Origin: Microbulbifer bruguierae
GTDB taxonomy: Bacteria > Pseudomonadota > Gammaproteobacteria > Pseudomonadales > Cellvibrionaceae
NCBI RefSeq assembly: GCF_029869925.1
Contig: NZ_CP118605.1
Location: 3,252,001-3,316,000, forward strand
Reading direction: 5' to 3'
Length of the DNA stretch: 64,000 nucleotides
The translations under genes were made by a program, and so were the position numbers. The notes below the pieces were generated by a model. The model ran no database searches and had not been told where the DNA came from. It was given only the letters and a program-made list of their open reading frames with translations. Shown here piece after piece: positions 38,693-48,800 of the stretch; positions within the stretch are counted from its first letter, which is position 1, and each line of letters begins with the position of its first letter.

Positions 38693-41254
38693 ATGAAATT
38701 CATGTCATGGATGACAGCCGCTGTCGCTTTTATGGTAGTACTTTCGGCGATGGCACAGGAGTCCGGCAAACTCGGTTCACCCAGTGCGACGACGACCATT
38801 CCGGGTAACCAGTTGCCCGCGCCACCGCCGAAGTTTGGCGGGGTCATCAAGCAGGGCGCGCTGCAATCTACCCCCTGGTGGCCACCGCGTATCGTGCCGC
38901 CGAAAGATGCCCCCAACGTTCTGCTAATCATGACCGATGACGCGGGCTTTGCGGTGAACAGCGTGTTCGGCGGCGTCATTCCCACACCCTCGATGGAGCG
39001 CATTGCCGAAAGCGGGCTGCGCTACAACCGCATCATGTCCACCGCCCTGTGTTCGCCCACACGCGCGGCACTGATTACCGGGCGCAACCACCACTCGGTG
39101 GGCTTTGGCGTGATTGCCGAGCAGGCCACGGGCTTTCCCGGCTACGACAGCATCATCGGCGTCGACAACGCCACCATCGGCCGTATCCTGCGCGACAACG
39201 GCTACGCCACCAGCTGGTTTGGCAAAAACCACAACACGCCCACCTATCAGGCGAGCCAAGCCGGGCCCTTTACCCAGTGGCCCACCGGCATGGGGTTCGA
39301 TTATTTTTACGGTTTTGTCGGTGGGGACGCCAACCAGTGGGGGCCGAACCTGTTCCGCAACACCACCCAGATCTATCCGTGGATCGGGCACGAGGGCAGC
39401 CTGAAAATGGACCGCTCGGATCCCAACGCAAAGATCTGGCCGGTGACCGGCAAGGAGCCCTCCTGGAACCTGATTACGGCGATGGCGGACGATGCCATCG
39501 ACTGGATGAGCCGCATCCACCAGACCAATCCCGACCAGCCAATTTTTCTCCACTATGTGCCCGGTGCCACCCATGCGCCGCACCACCCCACCAAAGAGTG
39601 GGTCGACAAAATCCAGGCGCTGCACCTGTTTGACGACGGCTACGAAAAGCTGCGCGAACGCATTTTCGAGAACCAGCAAAAACTCGGCGTGATCCCGCCA
39701 GACCAGAAACTCACTCCGTGGCCGAAAGACATTCTTCCACCTTGGGACACGCTCAGCGCCGACGCCAAGAGGCTCTTTATCCGCCAGGCCGAAGTGTTCG
39801 CCGCCTATGTGGCTTACAGCGATCATGAAATCGGCCGCGTCATTCAGGCCTTTGAGGATTTGGGCAAGCTGGAAAACACCATCGTCATCTACATCAACGG
39901 CGACAACGGCACCAGCGCCGAGGGCGGCCCGCAAGGGACCTTCAGTGAGGTCGCATTTTTCAATGACGTGACGCCGCCGATCGACGTGCAGATGAAATAC
40001 TACGACGCCTGGGGCACCGAGTTTGCCTACAACCATATGTCGGCGGGCTGGTCCTGGGCCTTCGACACCCCGTTCGATTGGTTCAAGCAGAACGCCTCCC
40101 GCCTTGGCGGCATCAACCAGAATATGGTCATCTCCTGGCCGAAGCGCATCAAGGACAAGGGCGGACTGCGCGAACAATTCACCCATGTCATCGACGTCAC
40201 GCCCACGCTGCTGGAAGTGATCGGTATCCCCGCCCCCGAGTATGTCGACGGTATCAAGCAGAAACCGATTGAAGGCACCAGCTTCGCTTACACCTTCGAC
40301 GCCAAAAACGCCAAGGCCGAGTCCCGCCACAAGACCCAGTACTTCGAAATGATGGGACAGTGGGCGCTCTACCACGAAGGCTGGCTGCTGAGTACCAAGG
40401 TCAACCGCGCGCCCTGGCAGGCGTTCCAGGAAGCGAATGCGGACCCGCTGAACAATCAGGTCTTCCAGCTCTATAACCTGAACGAGAGCTGGAACCAGTC
40501 GGAAGATATTGCCGACAAGCACCCGGACAAGGTCAAACAACTGCGGCAGCTGTTTGTCGAGGAGGCGAAAAAGTATCAGGTGTTCCCGATGAATGCCTCG
40601 ATGGCAGCCAGGGTCGTGGCCGCGCGCCCGAGCCTTACCGCCGGCCGCAACGAGCTGGTGTATACCCGTCCCATGACCGGCACGCCGCAAGGCGATGCGC
40701 CCTTCCTGCTCAACACCTCCTACACCATCACCGCGGATATCACCGTGCCCGAGGGCGGTGCCCAAGGCATGATCGCCACCTCCGGTGGACGCTTTGCCGG
40801 TTGGGGTTTTTATCTGCTGGATGGCAAGCCGGTATTCAACTGGAACCTGCTAAACCTTGAATGGGTGAGATGGGAGGCGCCGCAGGCTCTCACACCCGGC
40901 CAGCACACCCTCGTGTTCGATTTCAAATACGACGGCCTGGGTCTCGGCACCATTGAGTACAACAGCTTTGCCGGCGTCGGCAAGGGCGGCACCGGCACCT
41001 TGAAAGTGGACGGCAAGGTGGTGGCCAGCAAGCGCATGGAAAAAACCATCCCGATCATCCTGCAGTGGGATGAGAGCTTCGATATCGGCTCCGACACCAT
41101 CACCGGAATCGACGACCGCGATTACCTGCCACCGTTTCCACTGACCGCCAAATTGAACAAGCTGACGATCAACATCGACCGTCCGCAATTGTCGCCGGAA
41201 GATATCAAGAAGCTGGAAGCGGGGATGAAGAAGGCGGCGGCGGGGATTCAATAG
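38693..41254 (+). CDS. Arylsulfatase-type sulfatase, formylglycine class
   Basis: Product of 853 aa. It starts with a signal peptide (MKFMSWMTAAVAFMVVLSAMA). The active-site signature LCSPTRAALITGR (Cys at about residue 119, codon near 39049) carries the Cys that becomes formylglycine, in the Cys-x-Pro-x-Arg form. NVLLIMTDDAG supplies the first metal ligands. GKNHN, YVPGATHAPHHP and the INGDNGTS segment complete the metal and sulfate site. A C-terminal beta-rich domain (about residues 650-855) follows. The length suits the large arylsulfatases of this family. No formylglycine-generating enzyme gene lies in the window. The substrate, perhaps a sulfated marine glycan or small ester, is unknown. 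Confidence 0.9.
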   Translation: MKFMSWMTAAVAFMVVLSAMAQESGKLGSPSATTTIPGNQLPAPPPKFGGVIKQGALQSTPWWPPRIVPPKDAPNVLLIMTDDAGFAVNSVFGGVIPTPSMERIAESGLRYNRIMSTALCSPTRAALITGRNHHSVGFGVIAEQATGFPGYDSIIGVDNATIGRILRDNGYATSWFGKNHNTPTYQASQAGPFTQWPTGMGFDYFYGFVGGDANQWGPNLFRNTTQIYPWIGHEGSLKMDRSDPNAKIWPVTGKEPSWNLITAMADDAIDWMSRIHQTNPDQPIFLHYVPGATHAPHHPTKEWVDKIQALHLFDDGYEKLRERIFENQQKLGVIPPDQKLTPWPKDILPPWDTLSADAKRLFIRQAEVFAAYVAYSDHEIGRVIQAFEDLGKLENTIVIYINGDNGTSAEGGPQGTFSEVAFFNDVTPPIDVQMKYYDAWGTEFAYNHMSAGWSWAFDTPFDWFKQNASRLGGINQNMVISWPKRIKDKGGLREQFTHVIDVTPTLLEVIGIPAPEYVDGIKQKPIEGTSFAYTFDAKNAKAESRHKTQYFEMMGQWALYHEGWLLSTKVNRAPWQAFQEANADPLNNQVFQLYNLNESWNQSEDIADKHPDKVKQLRQLFVEEAKKYQVFPMNASMAARVVAARPSLTAGRNELVYTRPMTGTPQGDAPFLLNTSYTITADITVPEGGAQGMIATSGGRFAGWGFYLLDGKPVFNWNLLNLEWVRWEAPQALTPGQHTLVFDFKYDGLGLGTIEYNSFAGVGKGGTGTLKVDGKVVASKRMEKTIPIILQWDESFDIGSDTITGIDDRDYLPPFPLTAKLNKLTINIDRPQLSPEDIKKLEAGMKKAAAGIQ

Positions 41255-41324
41255 CGCGACGTTACTGCTGTTTTCGCCCGACCGAATATGGCTCGGCCGG
41301 GCGCCATACAACAGGGTTGGTTTA

Positions 41325-42728
41325 TCAACCCGCTTTTTTGCGGGTCTTTCGCGCCGGTTTGGCGGCGGCGCGTTCGGTCTGGATACGTTCGAGCAGGGCG
41401 GCGGCGGAGTTTTCGCCGCTGATCAGTTCCGGGTTGTCCTTGCGCCACTGCTCGGTAAGCTCGCCGCGGAAGGCTTTGGCGAGGACGGACTGGGTGAGTT
41501 TTTCCACCCGTGCCAGGGCGTTGTTGACCTGTTGTTCGATGGTATCGGCGTAGGCTAAGAGTTGCTCTACCCGGTGCACGATCTCGGTTTGTTCTTTGAG
41601 AGGCGGAGTTAGTAACCGAAATTCTTTCAGGGCTGGCATATAAATGGTTTTTACAGTAGTTCCTTGACCTGAAATGGTGAGGTGGTCTTTTGCCGCCATT
41701 AGGGCGTACATAAGGTATTTATTGTTTAGTTTCTCGCCGCATATCCAATTTGCAAAATGCTGAGTGGTGGACATTTCTTTTCCCATGATTGTTGTAAATC
41801 CAACTGATATGTCGCGAGAAAAGCATACTGTTCCGGTTGGAAGTAGCCGAGCACTTGAGTTTTCAATGCCCTTCATCGTGGGCATGTGTTTTGTATTCTC
41901 AATTATTTTCCCGTGAGCTGCACGGATATCCTGTAGTGAAATCCAAGGGACGTCACCGTTTTCCCAATAATCGAAAACTGATTTCCTTGGGGTATGTCCC
42001 GATTCTAGAATTGCCAAATCCACAAGTTTTTGCCAGTTCCAGCCTTCTGGTTGTTCATCGGATTCGACGTTAATGGTTACGGGAGACTGGCTCGAAGAAA
42101 TTGCCTTTGAGCGTCGCTTATCTTCTGTCAATTTTCCAGTTACAGCGGCAGCCAGCACAGACTGCCGAAAGCGTTTCAGTAGCTGCGGGATGCGCTGGAG
42201 GCGGACTTTGGTGTTTTCCACCTGGGCCAGCAGGGTGTCGAGCTTGTCGGCGATAACTTTTTGTTCGGCCGGCGGCGGTAGAGGAAAGTGGAACCCCTGA
42301 ACATCTGAGGACTTTGCGGCAGGGTAGAGAGCGCCTTGAACGACACCACTTATTTCATCGATAAAGGCTTTTGAGCGAACCAGTGTATATATGTACCGGC
42401 TATCCACTTGAACTGGTTTAATAACTTCGAAGCCAGTAGAAGCGATTTGGTTGTCGAATCGCTCATCAACCAGCGCCACCGCATTCAGATTTGGTCGCGT
42501 AAGCGAGACTAAGATATCACCTGTATTTATGACTTTGCGAGCTCGGCTGGGTGCATCGGTGCCTGACAATTGCTGAGGTTCAGCAATGACCTTCTTACTT
42601 CTGTCGATACTGCCGATATCAACATAGGTAAAAACTTCGTCTGGGTCGGGCTTTCTTTGTTGACCTTTAATTGCGATATCGCCAATACGGGCTACAACCC
42701 AGCCCAGAGGCAGCGATAGATCACTCAT
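41325..42728 (-). CDS. hsdS: Type I restriction-modification specificity subunit
   Basis: Product of 467 aa. It has two target-recognition domains (about residues 5-150 and 230-375), separated and followed by conserved helical spacers (PPAEQKVIADKLDTLLAQVENTK and PPLKEQTEIVHRVEQLLAYADTIEQQ). Each recognises half of a bipartite DNA sequence and brings HsdM and HsdR to it. The target-recognition DNA is visibly more AT-rich than the hsdM and hsdR genes, as expected for exchangeable domains. Its ATG overlaps the hsdM stop codon (ATGA). Its 3' end is duplicated at 38246-38395. Confidence 0.95.
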   Translation of the reverse strand: MSDLSLPLGWVVARIGDIAIKGQQRKPDPDEVFTYVDIGSIDRSKKVIAEPQQLSGTDAPSRARKVINTGDILVSLTRPNLNAVALVDERFDNQIASTGFEVIKPVQVDSRYIYTLVRSKAFIDEISGVVQGALYPAAKSSDVQGFHFPLPPPAEQKVIADKLDTLLAQVENTKVRLQRIPQLLKRFRQSVLAAAVTGKLTEDKRRSKAISSSQSPVTINVESDEQPEGWNWQKLVDLAILESGHTPRKSVFDYWENGDVPWISLQDIRAAHGKIIENTKHMPTMKGIENSSARLLPTGTVCFSRDISVGFTTIMGKEMSTTQHFANWICGEKLNNKYLMYALMAAKDHLTISGQGTTVKTIYMPALKEFRLLTPPLKEQTEIVHRVEQLLAYADTIEQQVNNALARVEKLTQSVLAKAFRGELTEQWRKDNPELISGENSAAALLERIQTERAAAKPARKTRKKAG

Positions 42729-44344
42729 TGCTTCGCCTCACAAAACATCTCGGACAAAAGTGCTAGCTGGGCATCGGCTTCATCGTTAGCCCCGAGTTCC
42801 CGCATCAGTCCATCCAGTTCCCCCAGCGCCTGCACCAGCTCACCCATCGCCTCACCGGCCAGCACACCCGGCTCCGGCAGATTCGCCGCATCCACGCTGT
42901 CCGCGTCCTTCAGCCAGCTGATATCCAGCGAGTCGCCCTTGTGTTCGGCAATCCACGCTCTGGAAAAGCAGCGCCAGCGGCTGTGGGCCAGGCGTTCGTC
43001 CACGTTCTGATTTTCATCGCCGGCGGCAAGGTCGATTTCCTCGGCGCCGAAGCTCCATTCGCCCTCGCTGCGTTTGCTGGTACCGTCGGGTTTTCTGCCG
43101 TAGACCTTTTCAAACGGCTTCAGGTGCTGTTCGCCAAACGGGCTGCGTTTGCCGAAGCTCGGCATATTGGTGCGCAGGTCGTACACCCATACATTTTTGG
43201 TGCAGCTTTCTTCCTGCAGCTTGTCTTTGGCGCTGCCTTTGGTGAAGAACAGTACGTTGGTCTTCACCCCCTGGGCGTAAAAAATCCCGGTGGGCAGGCG
43301 CAGGATGGTGTGCAGGTTGCACTTGTCCATCAGGTCGCGGCGGATATCGGTACCGACGCCGGCTTCAAACAGCACGTTGTCCGGCAGTACCACCGCGGCG
43401 CGGCCGCCGGGTTTTAAATTGCGGTAGATATGCTGCAGAAAGGCCAGCTGCTTGTTGCTGGTTTTAAACGTGAGGTCGTCGCGGGTGATGCTGGCGTCGC
43501 CGCCTTTGGCGGTGCCGAACGGCGGGTTGGCGAGCACAATATCGGCCTTCGGCAGGCCGGCGCCGGCGTGGCCGAGGGCGTTGCCCAGATGCACCACACC
43601 CTCGTCGTCCCCTTCCATACCGTGCAGCAGACAGTTCATCAGCGCCAGGCGGCGGGTGCCGGGTACCAGTTCCACGCCCACAAACGCGCGGTTTTTCTGG
43701 AATGCCTGCTGTTTGGCGTTGAGGTCGAACAGGTCGTCGGTGTTGCCCTTGATGTACTGGTCGGCGGCAATCAAAAAGCCCGCGGTGCCCGCGGCCGGGT
43801 CCTGGATGACTTCGCCGGGTTGGGGCTTGATGCAGCGCACCATGGAATTGATCAGCGCGCGCGGCGTGAAGTACTGGCCGGCACCGGATTTGGTTTCGTT
43901 GGCGTTCTTCTGCAGCAGGCCCTCGTAGAGATCGCCGAGGCCGTCTTTCTGCGCGCTGAACCAGTCGATCTGATCGAGGGCGCTGATCATCTGTGCCAGG
44001 TGCTGCGGCTCGCGCAGGCGGGTCTGGGCGTCGGCGTAGATGGCGCTGATCAGCGGATCTTCGTGCACGATATTGCCGCTGCCGTCCCTGCCGCTGGAGA
44101 GCGCCAGCAGGATGCGCTTGTAGTCGTCCAGCAGGTTGATGCCGGATTTTCTGTTGAGATCCGTCCAGCGGCAGCCTTCCGGCAGCGGGTGTTTCTCCAG
44201 GGTGCCGGCTTCGGTGTTCTCGTGCACCATTTTGATAAACAGCAGCAACACCAGCTCGGTGACGTAGTCCGAGTAGTTGATGCCGTCGTCGCGCAGCACG
44301 TCGCAGAGGTTCCAGAGTTTCTGGACGATGTCGTTGTTGGTCAT
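42725..44344 (-). CDS. hsdM: Type I restriction-modification DNA methylase
   Basis: Product of 539 aa, the N6-adenine methyltransferase subunit. It has an N-terminal HsdM helical domain (IVQKLWNLCDVLRDDGINYSDYVTELVLLLFIKM), AdoMet motif I as VIQDPAAGTAGFLIAAD, and the catalytic ANPPFG. It methylates host DNA and forms the core of the restriction complex. It ends 4 bp overlapping hsdS and begins 18 bp after the Fic gene stop, so fic-hsdM-hsdS form one unit. Confidence 0.97.
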   Translation of the reverse strand: MTNNDIVQKLWNLCDVLRDDGINYSDYVTELVLLLFIKMVHENTEAGTLEKHPLPEGCRWTDLNRKSGINLLDDYKRILLALSSGRDGSGNIVHEDPLISAIYADAQTRLREPQHLAQMISALDQIDWFSAQKDGLGDLYEGLLQKNANETKSGAGQYFTPRALINSMVRCIKPQPGEVIQDPAAGTAGFLIAADQYIKGNTDDLFDLNAKQQAFQKNRAFVGVELVPGTRRLALMNCLLHGMEGDDEGVVHLGNALGHAGAGLPKADIVLANPPFGTAKGGDASITRDDLTFKTSNKQLAFLQHIYRNLKPGGRAAVVLPDNVLFEAGVGTDIRRDLMDKCNLHTILRLPTGIFYAQGVKTNVLFFTKGSAKDKLQEESCTKNVWVYDLRTNMPSFGKRSPFGEQHLKPFEKVYGRKPDGTSKRSEGEWSFGAEEIDLAAGDENQNVDERLAHSRWRCFSRAWIAEHKGDSLDISWLKDADSVDAANLPEPGVLAGEAMGELVQALGELDGLMRELGANDEADAQLALLSEMFCEAKQ

Positions 44345-44362
44345 GGTACTTCCAGGGCTCGC

Positions 44363-45505
44363 TTAATTCGGTTGCTGGGTGGTCGGGAAGAGGTCTCTTC
44401 CTTCACAGATATTGAGTAATTGTGGAAAGGCGTAGATGGACGGCCTGCGCCCCTGGCCTTCCTGCAGGACGATCAATGGACCCTTGTCTTTGGTCAGTTG
44501 CCGGAGCAATCCCTGCAGGGTCTGTTTGTTGATGCCGGTGCGTTGGGAAAAATCGGCGGCATTGAAGATGGGGCGGTCGAAGATGCCGTCCAGCAGTTGC
44601 TGGCCGTGTTGCGAGTGGGTGATCTCGCGGATATTGGCTTTGGTTTCTTCGTACAGCGCCATGATGCGCCGCACGCACCGCAGGTTGGTTTCCGCCTGTT
44701 GCACAACGGCGCGCAGGAAAAATTTGATCCACCCGGTCCAGTCTCCCTGTGCGGAAATATTGGCGAGCCGTTGGTAATACTCGGCCCGGTTGGATTCCAG
44801 GTAATCCGAGAGGTAGAACATGGGACTGGAAAGCCGTTTCTTGGAATAAAGAAACAGCGGGATCAGCAGACGGCCGATACGCCCGTTGCCGTCTTTGAAG
44901 GGGTGCAATAACTCAAACTGGGCGTGAACTATAGCCGCTTGCGCGAGCACATCGAAGTCGTTTCCTCGCAGGTACTGCTCCCATTTTTTCAGGTAGCCGG
45001 GGAGTTGCAGAGGGATGGGAGGCACAAAGGTGGCTTCCTCCCGGGTGCAGCCGGCCGGACCAATCCAGTTCTGGTCCTTTCTGAACTGTCCGGGCGCCTT
45101 GTGCTGGCCTCGCACGCTATCCAGCAGTATCCCGTGCAGTTGCAGCAACAGATTCAGGGTGATGGTGTGGCCGTCTTTCAGGTGCTCTTGGGAGAGCATC
45201 ATTGCTTTGCGGTAATTGAGAATCTCGTGGATGTCCGCATTTTTGCGATCATCGAATTTTTGTCCCGCTTCCTGTTCCAGTACTTCCTCGACCGTAGCCT
45301 GAGTCCCTTCGATTTTTGATGACAGTACCGCTTCCTGTTGGGTCAGAGGGGACAGCATGACCGCAGGGTTGACGATGCCCTGGAGTAATCCGCTGTATTC
45401 CGCCAGTTTGGCGTTGGCCTCACCGACCAGGGTGATTAGCGCGGCGTAGTCGATACCTTCAAGGGGGAGCTTGTCGGGGGTATAGGTAGCCATTGGGTTT
45501 GCCAT
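44363..45505 (-). CDS. Fic family protein embedded in the restriction operon
   Basis: Product of 380 aa, a predicted AMP-transferase. The core motif HPFKDGNGRIGR (residues 201-212) is intact, with the catalytic His and the anion-binding loop. The N-terminal inhibitory helix motif SSKIEGT (residues 62-68, form Ser-x3-Glu-Gly) is present, so the protein is self-inhibited (class II). A C-terminal winged-helix region (DFSQRTGINKQTLQGLLRQL) follows. It stands between hsdR and hsdM, 18 bp before hsdM, which ties its expression to the methylase. Its target is unknown. Confidence 0.92.
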   Translation of the reverse strand: MANPMATYTPDKLPLEGIDYAALITLVGEANAKLAEYSGLLQGIVNPAVMLSPLTQQEAVLSSKIEGTQATVEEVLEQEAGQKFDDRKNADIHEILNYRKAMMLSQEHLKDGHTITLNLLLQLHGILLDSVRGQHKAPGQFRKDQNWIGPAGCTREEATFVPPIPLQLPGYLKKWEQYLRGNDFDVLAQAAIVHAQFELLHPFKDGNGRIGRLLIPLFLYSKKRLSSPMFYLSDYLESNRAEYYQRLANISAQGDWTGWIKFFLRAVVQQAETNLRCVRRIMALYEETKANIREITHSQHGQQLLDGIFDRPIFNAADFSQRTGINKQTLQGLLRQLTKDKGPLIVLQEGQGRRPSIYAFPQLLNICEGRDLFPTTQQPN

Positions 45506-45839
45506 TAGCGTATGAATTAAGACTACTTTTCAGATGCAAGCAGGTTTGTGTGGACCTTATCAGACGCAAATTCATTTGTGTATCAAAAATATTAATAATC
45601 GATACGCAAAGGAGGTTGAGTAGGTTGGTTCATACACAAAGTACTTAATGTATGAAATGCGGAGAAATCTGATACGAAACGGATAATGTGCCTGTGGATA
45701 TGTATAGAAAATCACGATTTCTATACATGTTTCGTGGACATGTATACGGGATCGACATGTTATTGGGATATGTCGAAAAAAACGGGTTTCTTCGACATGT
45801 CTTAGTTGGGGCCGAGCTGGGGCTCGGCGCTCCCGGGGA
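45506..45839. promoter_or_regulatory. AT-rich palindrome-rich region between hsdR and the Fic gene
   Basis: No gene fits this 334-bp stretch. It carries TTCATACA-N12-TGTATGAA (45629-45656), TGTATAGAAA-N7-TTTCTATACA (45701-45727), and several CGACATGT/ATATGTCG elements between 45730 and 45810 that form overlapping inverted repeats. It probably holds the fic-hsdMS promoter and its operators, and perhaps the hsdR terminator. The base composition differs sharply from both flanks. Confidence 0.65.
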
Positions 45840-48800
45840 TCAGCCGCTTTGGGCGGTCCAGAGGGCGTCGTTGAAGGCCTCCAGTACCGTGTCCAGGCGG
45901 TCGCCGAGGAGTTTGTCGAGGCGTTTGGCGCCGCCTTCCAGGGCGGGCATCTGGTTGACGGTGTCGCGGTCAATGATGACCTCGTGGGTCAGCTGCTTGG
46001 CCAGGCGCTCCAGCCATTTGCGCTGGGCGGGGGTCCAGGGGTGCAGGTCGTAGATTTGGTCCATGGCGCGGGCGACGCGGGTTTCGAACGGCTCCAGCGC
46101 CTCGCCGAGGGCGGCGCGGCGGATATGGCCGATGATACTGGCGGCGATGTCGCGGTTGGTCTGGTTGCGCACCGCGCTCTGCAGGTTGGCCTCGGTGTAG
46201 CCGTGGCTGTCCAGCAGTAACCTGACCTCTTTCAGCTGGGCGCGGGTGAGATCGCGGGGCTTGTTGACCACGGCACTGAGGGCGGCGGACTGGTTGAGCT
46301 GGTTGCGGATAAAGTCGCTGAAGCTGTCCAGGTAATCTTCGGGCCGCTGGTGTGCACCGTAGCTCTGGGTGCGCTCGCGGATTTCATCGTGGTGCTCCGA
46401 GATCAGCGGCATTCGGTCGCTGCCGAGCAGGGCGCTGACTTCGTTTAACTGATTCAGCAAGCCGGCATGCTGGCGGATAAGGTCCGCGGCCCCAGCCGGT
46501 CCCAGCTCGTGCAGGTGCTTGTGCAGTGACTTGGGCGCAACGCCCCACTGCTGTTCCAGTTCTTCCAGTTTCTGTTTGAGTTCCGGCCGGTTTTCGGCCT
46601 TGCTGTCGGCCTTGCGCAGAATGCGCATCATTTTCTGGCTCAGCTGGCTGAGGATTGCATCCGCGTGGCTTTCTCCTGCGCTTTCCCCGGGGCTGTTGAG
46701 CGCGCGCTCCAGTTGCTCTGGATTGGTGATTTCATCCACCAGCTGTTCGAGGGTGATATTGGGGTCTTTCACCAGCGGCTGCATGGTGTTGACGTCCTGC
46801 AGCGCCGCGTAGATATCCACAGGGTCGTAGATGCGGAACACGGTCTTGCCGATTTCGTCACAGCGGCGCGTAGCGCGGCCGATCATCTGCTCGTAGAGGA
46901 TGCGCGAGCGCACCCGGCGCAGGAACACCAGGTTGCAGATGGGGCGCACGTCGATACCGGTGGTGAGCAGGTCCACGGTGATGGCGATATTGGGGTAGCG
47001 CTCGTTCTTGTAGCGGCGGATCAACTGACTGACGTTGTCACTTTCGCCGGTGATTTTCTTCACCGCAGCCTCGTTGTAGGCGCCGTTGTAGAGATCCTTG
47101 AAGGCCTCGTCCAACAGGGACTTGACCATGTTGGCGTGCTTGTCGGTGGCGCAAAAGATCATCGTCTTTTCGTCACCGAAGGGGTCGAGTTCCTGGGCCA
47201 GCTGTTCGCAGATAACGCGGTTAAAGTTTTCGTTGATTACCCGGCGGTTGAAGGCGGAGACGTCGAAGTCGAGTTCGTCTTCCAGCTCCGCAGTTTCCAC
47301 CGCGCCGGTGTGGGTGTTGATCGCCTGTACCTGGGCGCCTTTCTCGAACTGGATGCCGTTCTGGGTCAGCAGGGTTTCGTAGCGGATCGGTGGCTCGTGG
47401 TCGATCAGCCAGTCGTCCGCGACCGCTTCGCGGTAGGAATAGGTGTAGGCGGGCTTGCCGAAAATTTCTGTAGTGTGTTTGGCGGGGGTGGCGGTGAGAC
47501 CGATTTTAACCGCGTCGAAGTAGTCCAGCACCCGGCGGTAACTGGAGAGATACTGGGCCACATCGCGGGTGGCCAGTTCGCCCTCGGTCATTTCCTGGTC
47601 GAGGGTGTAACCGCGGTGGGCCTCATCGACAATGATGCAGTCGAAGTGATCCACGGTTGGCGGTTCGTCGCTGAGAAACAGGCGCTTGACCATCGCCTGC
47701 ACCGTGGCCACCTGAATCCGGGTGTCGTTGTCGCAGGCCATTTCACCCATTTCTGCGATGCCGTAGTTCTGCAGCAGGGTCATGTTCTGTTCGAGCTGGG
47801 CTTCCTTGAAGGCATCCGTGGCCTGGGTGCCGAGGGCGGTGCGATCCACCAGAAACAGGATGCGCTTGAAGCGTTCCGCCTTGAGGAATCGGTACATCAG
47901 GCCGAGGATGGTGTGGGTCTTGCCGGTACCGGTAGCCATGGCCAGCAGTATCTGGCGGTTGCCCTCGGCAATGGCTTTTTCCGTAGCCTGGATGGCTTCC
48001 TGTTGATAATCACGCATCTTCAGGTAGCCGAAGGGCTCCTGTTGCAGCTTCTTCTCCGCTTCGGCCTTGCTGCGTTCCAGCCTGTCGAGCAGACCGGCGG
48101 GACTGTGGAACTTGGCGAGATCCCGGCGCAGATTGCTGGGGTCGCGCACATCCCGGAACCAGGTGCCGGACTGCTCTTTCAGCTGCGGCACCTGGGGACG
48201 GCCGTTGCAGGAGTAGACGAAGGGGACCTGGAAGTGACCATCGACGTCGTCCGGCCAGGCGACGGTGCGCCCGGCCAGGGCCCAGGCACTGACCAGCGGT
48301 ACTTCAATTTTGAGGGTGCGGCTGTAGCGCTCGGCCTGCGGAATCATGCCGGCGACATTGGCATTTTCTTTTTTGGCTTCGACCACCGCGATCGGGGTGA
48401 GGCCAGCAAACAGAACATAGTCGGCGCGGCCGCCCTTTGTGGGCCACTCGGCGATGGCACAGTTGCGGCCTTTTTCCGGGCGCGCGCCTTTGCTGTAGGT
48501 CAGCGCCTGGCTGTCGGCCTCCCAGCCGGCGTCAAGCAGCTGCTGGTCGATCAGAAGGCGGGTGAGCTCTTCGTTCAGCCCCAGGTTTTTACTGGCCGCC
48601 CTGGATTGCTTGGCCAGTTGCTGACGCTGGGCGGTCTGCGTCCTGCTGTCCTGCGCCGCCAATTGCCGCTGCAGCTCGGCGATTTTTTGCTCGTATTCAC
48701 CTTTCTGTTGCGCCAGCGCCTGTTCCTGGCTGGCTACTTCCTCCGCTTTGGCCCGGGCTTCCTCGTCCATGGCATGGGCCAGTTCTTCGTACTCGGCTTT

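Noticed and set aside
45572..45973. Open frame running across the hsdR 3' end and the palindromic region
   Set aside because: It is antisense-like in part, low in typical codon use and lies in the structured non-coding stretch.
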